Below are positions 8,373-13,137 of a DNA stretch of 13,137 bases, one piece after another. The stretch lies in the NCBI GenBank assembly GCA_038138625.1, contig JAYQEA010000109.1, positions 1-13,137 of the forward strand. The letters run 5' to 3'. Numbering within the stretch: position 1 is the first letter of the stretch; each line of letters begins with the position of its first letter. This stretch comes from JAQXDR01 sp038138625 (lineage in GTDB: Bacteria > Pseudomonadota > Alphaproteobacteria > Rhodobacterales > Rhodobacteraceae). A model generated the notes under the pieces. It was not told the DNA's origin. It saw only the letters and a program-made list of their open reading frames with translations, and did not search any database. The translations under genes were made by a program, and so were the position numbers.

Positions 8373-8392
8373 AGCTGTCAAAACCAACAGGT
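8373..8392. promoter_or_regulatory. lux-box-like 20-bp dyad
   Basis: AGCTGT, 8 nt, then ACAGGT. Both outer half-sites satisfy the LuxR-type consensus (RNSTGY...RCASRT) with the correct 20-bp length and spacing, and they are complementary at 5 of 6 positions. The central bases fit poorly. The element lies about 195 bp upstream of the giant gene's ATG and 335 bp upstream of the export gene. A match this loose is expected about once per 13 kb by chance, so its position is the main argument for it. Confidence 0.25.
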
Positions 8393-8524
8393 GCGAAACA
8401 AAAGCAGTGAGCCGCGGACATGCCACAACGATGAAACGGTCACCACGCCGCAGCAGACGTAGGCGCCACACTCCCTGTGTCATCTTAGTAACACCGGCGA
8501 TACCGAAATAATTAAAAAAGCCAG

Positions 8525-8557
8525 TCAATTCGAAGCTTTTTGCTTCTTCTAAATTGA
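8525..8557. repeat. Interrupted inverted repeat in the intergenic region
   Basis: TCAATT at 8525-8530 pairs with AATTGA at 8552-8557. Inside them GAAGC (8532-8536) pairs with GCTTC (8542-8546) across a TTTTT loop. The two stems are separated by an unequal bulge (1 nt against 5 nt). No gene ends here, so it is more likely an operator or a 5'-leader hairpin than a terminator. Confidence 0.35.
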
Positions 8558-8567
8558 TTTTTATGTT
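8540..8567 (+). promoter_or_regulatory. Weak candidate sigma-70-type promoter for the export gene
   Basis: TTGCTT at 8540-8545 and TATGTT at 8562-8567 are separated by 16 nt. They are the best pair I can see on the plus strand within 200 bp of the export lipoprotein start. The TTGCTT overlaps the right arm of the inverted repeat at 8542-8546, so a protein bound there could repress it. This is a by-eye match only. Confidence 0.2.
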
Positions 8568-8610
8568 ACAAATTTACGCGACAACCATTGCCAGCTTGTG
8601 TTTTCACGAC

Positions 8611-8672
8611 GTCAGTGTGTTAATGACGGTCAAAAAACTACAAACGACTCAACGCACACGTCACAGAGTGAC
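8611..8672. promoter_or_regulatory. Cluster of GTCA/TGAC half-sites with a perfect 13-bp palindrome
   Basis: GTCA occurs at 8611 and 8629, TGAC at 8624-8627, and a perfect palindrome GTCAC-AGA-GTGAC lies at 8660-8672, ending 54 bp before the ATG of the export gene. Repeated, inverted half-sites between a putative promoter and a start codon are typical of operators. I cannot name the regulator. Confidence 0.35.
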
Positions 8673-8726
8673 CACTAAAACGGCTACTGATTGATTCAAT
8701 ACCGAAGGACCAAAAGGCATCTGATT

Positions 8727-10082
8727 ATGAAGCGAATTTTTATGGCAATTGCAGTTGGAACATCGCTTTTGGCCTCAGGCTGTGGGGTGACTTACAACAG
8801 CGCAACGGTACGTGGTCAAGCAAATGGTACAAATGTCGAGGTGGTAACATTAACCCCGATGATTGCTGCCGAGGCAAATAAGGCCACATCCAAACCACGC
8901 GCTCTTCCTGCAGCCTTCTACGCAGTATCATCAGGATCGCTCGATGATGTCAGATCAGCTGGGTCACTACCCGCCCTCCCCTATATTCCGCAGGAGATCC
9001 AACGCGAACAAGTGCTCCGGCTACCGCCTGCGCTTCGCAAAGAGCCCTATAGGATTGGCGTCGGCGACGTCGTTCTTTTGGCCACCAAGCAGGCTGGCAA
9101 CACAGTTGCAGAACTTTCTGGGCTCTTGGCTGCGCAAAATCAACGCCAAGGATATACAGTCCGCGATGACGGGTCGATTGCTGTGCCCGACTTGGGCACA
9201 ATTCGAATTGCTGGTCTGACGATCAGTGAAGCTGAAAACAGATTGTTTGAAGAACTGGTGCGCAATCAGATTGACCCGGCGTTCTCACTAGAGGTCTCTG
9301 AGTTCAGATCACAGCGCGTCGTTGTCGGTGGTAGTGTAGCGAAAACCGGCGTCATTCCTATCGGTCTGAATACACTTACGCTGGACGCCGCGATCAGTCA
9401 AAGCGGCGGCATAACGTTGGGCACAGAACGTTTTGGAATTATACGCCTCTATCGTGATGGGAGGCTCTACGAGATCCCGCTAAGCGATTACCGAAACCGG
9501 CCAGACCTTCAAAATCTGCAACTCACGAACGGAGATGCTGTATATGTTGACACGTCCTATGATCTAGAGAGTGCACTCAAATTCTATCAGGCACAGCTCG
9601 ACGTGATTTCGCAGCAGCGCATTGCCCGATCGGCGGCCTTCCAAGAACTTCAGGCGGAATTTGCAGTTAGGAACCGTGCTATGGCGGACGCCCGTTCGAA
9701 TTTCCTAGCGCGGCTGGAGCTTGGTGCAGAAGATCGCGACTATGCCTATGTGACCGGCGAATTTTCTACTCAAACCCGCGTTCCGCTTCCCTTTAATCAA
9801 ATGGCGTCTTTGGCCGACATTATCTACGAAGTAGGCGGTGTGAAACCCGTCACAGGCAATTCCGGACAAGTTTATGTATTACGAGCAAGCGAGACTCAGG
9901 ATATCGTAACTGCTTTTCATTTAAATATGGCGAATGTTGGCAATATTCCGCTCGCAACTAAATTTATGGTCAAGCCCAATGATGTCATTTTCGCAGAAGA
10001 ACAGCCAATAACTAAGTGGAGCAGAGCACTAGAGCAGTTCTTCCCAACTTTGATTGGCACAGCGGCTTCGGCCACCAATTAA
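8727..10082 (+). CDS. Outer-membrane polysaccharide export lipoprotein (Wza / OPX family)
   Basis: The protein is 451 aa from the ATG at 8727, with AAAGG ending 9 nt upstream. An upstream in-frame TTG at 8691 would put a charged stretch ahead of the signal peptide and was rejected. Residues 1-19 are a lipoprotein signal (MKRIFMAIAVGTSLLASGC) with Cys19 as the expected lipidated residue. The polysaccharide-export domain opens at about 107 with YRIGVGDVV and continues through YTVRDDGSIAVPDLGTIRIAGLT to about 195. A first SLBB domain follows at about 196-275 (RVVVGGSVAKTGVIPI). A long, helical, probably coiled-coil segment spans 278-332. A second SLBB lies at about 340-390 (YAYVTGEF...LADIIYEVGG). 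In known relatives such as Wza, the oligomer forms the periplasmic and outer-membrane channel for capsule or exopolysaccharide. No inner-membrane copolymerase partner is visible in the window. Confidence 0.93.
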   Translation: MKRIFMAIAVGTSLLASGCGVTYNSATVRGQANGTNVEVVTLTPMIAAEANKATSKPRALPAAFYAVSSGSLDDVRSAGSLPALPYIPQEIQREQVLRLPPALRKEPYRIGVGDVVLLATKQAGNTVAELSGLLAAQNQRQGYTVRDDGSIAVPDLGTIRIAGLTISEAENRLFEELVRNQIDPAFSLEVSEFRSQRVVVGGSVAKTGVIPIGLNTLTLDAAISQSGGITLGTERFGIIRLYRDGRLYEIPLSDYRNRPDLQNLQLTNGDAVYVDTSYDLESALKFYQAQLDVISQQRIARSAAFQELQAEFAVRNRAMADARSNFLARLELGAEDRDYAYVTGEFSTQTRVPLPFNQMASLADIIYEVGGVKPVTGNSGQVYVLRASETQDIVTAFHLNMANVGNIPLATKFMVKPNDVIFAEEQPITKWSRALEQFFPTLIGTAASATN

Positions 10083-10103
10083 TGGTCTGGTATCGGGATT
10101 AAC

Positions 10104-10142
10104 ATGCGACGGTTTTCGTCCTCAAGGCTGCATTACCCATGA
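10104..10142 (+). other. Possible 12-codon leader ORF overlapping the phosphatase start
   Basis: ATG at 10104 opens a 12-codon frame (MRRFSSSRLHYP) whose TGA at 10140-10142 overlaps the ATG of the metallophosphoesterase in an ATGA arrangement. The phosphatase itself has only a distant AAGG, 11 nt upstream, so translational coupling through this frame is conceivable. It could equally be chance. Confidence 0.15.
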
Positions 10143-10918
10143 AGCTGTCACAGCGTCTTCTTAGATCCTTTGACAGGTTAAACACGCGATTCAAACCGTC
10201 TAAAACGGATGAAATTATTTCCAGACAACCGTTTACTGCGGCGATCGAGCCAGGCAGTCCGCTTGCCGTTATAGGGGACGTGCATGGCTGTGCAGGATTA
10301 CTAGAGCGAATCCTGAAACAAATACCTGACGACAGACCAGTTCTATGTGTTGGCGACATTATTGACCGCGGGGACCACAGTCGGCAGGCACTAGATATCC
10401 TGTTCTCTCACTCCAATATCACAGTACTCACAGGCAATCATGAAGCTATGATGTTGAGCTTTTTGCAAAACCCTACGGAGCGTGGACGGAGTTGGTTGCA
10501 GTATGGCGGGCTACAAACATTGGCAAGTTTTGGCATAGGTGGCATATCTGTCCACAGTCGCGGCGCAACTTTGAACGATGCGGCAAACTCTCTTCGTGTT
10601 GCCATGGGCGATCCTGTGCTGAATTGGATCAAGACATGGCCTACAATCCAGACAGCGGGCAACGTCCTCGTCACACATGCCGGCGCAGACCCGAATCTGC
10701 CCATAGAACAACAAAATCCAAATAACTTTATCTGGGGTCATCCAAAATTTTCGACGGACCAACGTGCGGATGACATTTGGGTAGCGCATGGTCACACTAT
10801 TGTGTCCAAAGCAACCGCGGAACATGGACGCATCTCAGTAGATACCGGAGCTTATGCGACAGGGATATTAACTGCTGCTCTGATAGAAGACGGCTCTGTA
10901 CGCTTCATCACGGCGTAA
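10139..10918 (+). CDS. PPP-family metallophosphoesterase (serine/threonine protein phosphatase-like)
   Basis: This 259-aa protein carries the full metal-site set of calcineurin-like phosphoesterases of the PPP / bacterial PrpA type: GDVHG at 46-50, GDIIDRG at 72-78, GNHE at 99-102, VTHAG at 178-182 and HGHT at 217-220. Known relatives use two metal ions to hydrolyse phosphoesters, usually phosphoserine or phosphothreonine in proteins, though some act on nucleotides or other small substrates. There is no signal peptide or membrane segment, so it should be cytoplasmic. The WLQYGG motif after GNHE is shared by the bacterial protein-phosphatase branch. It starts 56 bp after the export-lipoprotein stop with no terminator between, so it probably shares that transcript. 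The Shine-Dalgarno (AAGG at 10124-10127) is rather far from the ATG. The target in polysaccharide synthesis or signalling is unknown. Confidence 0.9.
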   Translation: MKLSQRLLRSFDRLNTRFKPSKTDEIISRQPFTAAIEPGSPLAVIGDVHGCAGLLERILKQIPDDRPVLCVGDIIDRGDHSRQALDILFSHSNITVLTGNHEAMMLSFLQNPTERGRSWLQYGGLQTLASFGIGGISVHSRGATLNDAANSLRVAMGDPVLNWIKTWPTIQTAGNVLVTHAGADPNLPIEQQNPNNFIWGHPKFSTDQRADDIWVAHGHTIVSKATAEHGRISVDTGAYATGILTAALIEDGSVRFITA

Positions 10919-11116
10919 AAATATGAGGACAGCGTAGCACAAGACCAAGCAATACCGACTACTGTTACGAACGCCACAGTAAATGGGCAGATAAACCTTT
11001 TTATTTCATCACAGACAGCAACAAAAATCAGTCTCGAGGCGCATTCTTTATTATCGCCCCTTGTTCCTTATTGCTCTAACCGGGCAGCTCCTAAATCGTC
11101 GTGCCTTACAAGAGCC

Positions 11117-11328
11117 GAGCGCTTCGATCATCGGATCGAGGAGCTGCTTCAAAGCCGCCTTCCGGACCCGTAAAGAGTTAGAGGCGACGCTGTTCGATAC
11201 GTCTGGTTCTACAACCAACGCCCGCCTCAATCGGCTCTGGACGGCAAATTGGCTTGGAAGCGATGAAGGACTTGCGCACCCCTATGGCCGCTAAGTCACC
11301 GCGCTATCCAACAGGATCTGATAGGTAG
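11117..11328 (+). pseudogene. Remnant of an IS481-type transposase C-terminus (multiple frameshifts)
   Basis: Four pieces in changing frames line up in order with the end of IS481-family transposases. They are ERFDHRIEELLQSRLPD (from 11117), KELEATLF (from 11172), YVWFYNQRPPQSALDGK (from 11198) and LEAMKDLRTP running to a TAG at 11326-11328. The family pattern is roughly ERFNGRIEEVLQS..., ELEATLHRYVWLYNQ.LPQSALG..., LQAMKDW. At least three frameshifts separate the pieces, so it cannot be functional. The catalytic DDE region and N-terminus are missing; the match begins abruptly at about 11117 and I see no related sequence between 10919 and 11116. It ends 11 bp before the stop of the convergent dehydratase gene. 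Confidence 0.75.
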
Positions 11329-11339
11329 TACCAAAAGTT

Positions 11340-13137
11340 TTAATACTGTCCTGCGGGCGCTGCGTTCAGCCGAGAATCAACCCGCCTATATCCCTCTACC
11401 CACTTTTCAATCACTTGATGCGCGGCCTGATCTTGTCCCGTAGCCAGTGCAGCCTGCAACATCTTGATAGCAGCGGCAACTTCAATCTCGGAGAGATGGT
11501 TTTCCGGTGCGCTGAAAATCTTGGGATGCGGGGTGCGGATCAAATTATCAGCCAAAGTCAGTTCTTCTTTTATTTTTTCTCCAGGACGCAGGCCAATAAT
11601 CTTGATCTCTATTTCACCGTCTACTGTGTTTCCGTCTCGTACCCGATACCCGGCGCTTTCGATGACCTGCCGCGCCAATTGCAGAATTGATAACGGCTTT
11701 CCCATGTCCAGAACAAAAATTTCACCACCGCGCGCTGCTTCAGCCGCCCGCAATACCAGCTGTACAGCCTCATGGATTGTCATGAAATAGCGCGTCATGT
11801 GCGGGTCTGTGACAGTCACAGGGCCACCACGGCGAACTTGTTCTTGGAACAGTGGTACCACAGAACCTGACGATCCAAGAACATTCCCGAAACGTACTAT
11901 CGAGAATATCGTCTTTGTGGAACGTGATGCCAGATCCTGAACGACTTGCTCTGCCATACGCTTGGATGCGCCCATTACATTTGTTGGGCGCACAGCTTTG
12001 TCTGATGAAATTAAGATGAAGCGCTCGATATTGGCTTCTTGGGCAGCTTTGGCAAGTCTTTGAGTGCCAATGACATTGTTGGCCAATCCCGAGAGCGGAT
12101 TGGCTTGGACAAGCGGAACATGTTTATAAGCTGCAGCATGTAAAACCACTTGTACTTGATGTTCCAATAGGGCCTTTCGTACCTGCATAGCATCCGTAAC
12201 CGATCCGAGAACCGGTACAAGCTCTGTTTGGCTTGTTTCTGCCGTCAGATTCAGCTCTTGATGTACGTTGTAAAGGGCAAGTTCATTTAATTCGTAAAGA
12301 ACCAGCCGTTTCGGTTTGCACGACAGCAACTGGCGACATAATTCCGACCCGATAGACCCACCTGCACCCGAAACCAAAATCACTCGGTCTTTATATGCAT
12401 CGGGGTTATTTTCTTGAGAGACATAGTTAGTTGGACGAGGTAAGAAACTTTGCGCCGCGACTGAAACCATTTTATCAAGCAGTTCGCGGTCGCCGATCAG
12501 TTGTGCAAAAGATGGTAATGCTTGAACATCAACACCCAACTTCTGAATTCGCGTCGCGACCTGGGCCAGTTTCGCCTGACTAAGAGAGGGCATCGCCAAA
12601 AGAACCCTGTCAACCTTATGATTTCTTACAATGTCGCGCATATGCGCCGGCGAATAAACGGGTAGACCCATGATGATGATGCCACGCAGCGAGGTATTAT
12701 CATCAACAAATGCGACCGCATCGATTGTTTTGTGACCTCGAAGAGCGGATGCAATTTGTGATCCGGCCACGCCAGCGCCGTATATGATAACACGGTGTCG
12801 AGGCGATGCCCGCCTGTTTAACAATGTAACAATACGCGCCAAGGTTAATCTCGCGGCGGTAATCGACAAGAAATAACATATTCCAAAAATAGCATGAGTT
12901 CCGAGAGGTAAAGGATCTGTAGACCAGCTACCTAAAAAAGCGGAAAAACCGCTCAAAAACAAAGCGATTGTCGCTGCCCTAGCGGTGCCATTCTCTGCAA
13001 ACGAATTCAGACGCACTGCTGGAAGGCCTAACCACAATGACATTGCAACGGCTGCAATCACAAGATACGGAATAGTCGTCGAATTTTTATCCAGGTTTTC
13101 TAATGGCGTTCCGGGTAAAGCCTGTAAGGTGAAGCTA
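11340..13137 (-). CDS. Membrane nucleotide-sugar 4,6-dehydratase, CapD/WbpM/FlaA1-like (5' end outside window)
   Basis: The frame is open to the window edge without a stop, so the N-terminus is missing; the GTG at 13061 is unlikely to be the real start. About 598 residues are visible, where the family usually has 600-660 with four N-terminal membrane helices. Numbering from that GTG, hydrophobic segments lie near 1-17, 29-45 and 55-72. A first Rossmann-like domain has IIYGAGVAGSQIA (92-104), and the catalytic domain has VSGAGGSIGSEL (230-241), AAAYKHVPLV, SSDKAVRPTNVMGASKRMAE (352-371) and RFGNVLGSSGSV. Met replaces the usual catalytic Tyr, as is normal in the large membrane-bound branch. Known relatives convert UDP-GlcNAc to a 4-keto-6-deoxy intermediate for surface glycans. 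Between the two Rossmann folds the usual LLGR-type linker is replaced by LPRPTNYVSQENNPDAYK. Confidence 0.93.
   Translation of the reverse strand, partial: SFTLQALPGTPLENLDKNSTTIPYLVIAAVAMSLWLGLPAVRLNSFAENGTARAATIALFLSGFSAFLGSWSTDPLPLGTHAIFGICYFLSITAARLTLARIVTLLNRRASPRHRVIIYGAGVAGSQIASALRGHKTIDAVAFVDDNTSLRGIIIMGLPVYSPAHMRDIVRNHKVDRVLLAMPSLSQAKLAQVATRIQKLGVDVQALPSFAQLIGDRELLDKMVSVAAQSFLPRPTNYVSQENNPDAYKDRVILVSGAGGSIGSELCRQLLSCKPKRLVLYELNELALYNVHQELNLTAETSQTELVPVLGSVTDAMQVRKALLEHQVQVVLHAAAYKHVPLVQANPLSGLANNVIGTQRLAKAAQEANIERFILISSDKAVRPTNVMGASKRMAEQVVQDLASRSTKTIFSIVRFGNVLGSSGSVVPLFQEQVRRGGPVTVTDPHMTRYFMTIHEAVQLVLRAAEAARGGEIFVLDMGKPLSILQLARQVIESAGYRVRDGNTVDGEIEIKIIGLRPGEKIKEELTLADNLIRTPHPKIFSAPENHLSEIEVAAAIKMLQAALATGQDQAAHQVIEKWVEGYRRVDSRLNAAPAGQY

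Larger units (their letters stand above)
8178..8726. other. Divergent regulatory intergenic region (549 bp)
   Basis: This stretch separates the starts of the giant surface-protein gene (minus) and the export-lipoprotein gene (plus) and must hold both promoters. I see no convincing gene. The short minus-strand frames here (about 67 aa) have no family resemblance and no clear ribosome sites. The parts near 8500-8580 are AT-rich. It contains the palindromes and the candidate promoter listed separately. I could not identify a good -35/-10 pair for the giant gene. Confidence 0.6.

Noticed and set aside
8218..8528. Two overlapping minus-strand frames of about 67 aa in the divergent intergenic region
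   Set aside because: They lack clear Shine-Dalgarno sequences or recognisable motifs and overlap each other; chance frames are expected in this length.
8598..8607. Short GTG-tttt-CAC dyad as a CRP/FNR site
   Set aside because: The spacing between half-sites is too short for a CRP/FNR operator and the arms are only 3 bp.
10919..11116. Terminator or small RNA after the phosphatase gene
   Set aside because: I found no stable hairpin followed by a T run and no recognisable RNA motif in this gap.
11061..11294. 77-aa plus-strand frame as a real gene
   Set aside because: It crosses the transposase remnant in the wrong frame for most of its length; it is a product of the frameshifts.

Overview
The window looks like part of an exopolysaccharide / cell-surface locus from an alphaproteobacterium, most likely a marine member of the Rhodobacterales (Roseobacter group). 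That placement is inferred from protein style and the moderate, roughly 50% GC sequence; no marker gene is present to prove it.

Layout. (1) At the left edge (2-121, +) there is a C-terminal scrap resembling an IS66-type transposase, apparently with an internal deletion. (2) From 8177 leftwards to 110, on the minus strand, lies a three-gene set of exported proteins. It contains a giant cysteine-free, acidic, multidomain protein of about 2,239 aa (Sec-like leader, BapA-like N-terminal module, Ala/Asp-rich helical region, choice-of-anchor-like and VCBS-like domains, three Ig-like pairs, a parallel beta-helix, and a C-terminus like those of type I secretion substrates). After it come a small predicted outer-membrane beta-barrel protein and a short secreted Pro/Thr-rich protein. 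A strong intrinsic terminator sits between the giant gene and the barrel gene. (3) A 549-bp divergent intergenic region (8178-8726) holds palindromes, including a lux-box-like element and a cluster of GTCA/TGAC half-sites. (4) On the plus strand are a Wza/OPX-family polysaccharide export lipoprotein (8727-10082) and a PPP-type metallophosphoesterase (10139-10918). (5) A frameshifted IS481-type transposase remnant (11117-11328) follows a gap of about 200 bp in which I see nothing coding. (6) On the minus strand (11340 to the window edge) is a 5'-truncated membrane nucleotide-sugar 4,6-dehydratase of the CapD/WbpM/FlaA1-like family.

How they may work together (inference): the dehydratase would make a 4-keto-6-deoxy sugar nucleotide for a surface polysaccharide, the OPX lipoprotein would form its outer-membrane exit, and the phosphatase could tune a phosphorylation step. 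The divergently transcribed giant protein, barrel and Pro/Thr-rich protein look like a surface adhesion or matrix module that could bind or process that polysaccharide. The transposase scars at both sides suggest the block has been inserted or rearranged.
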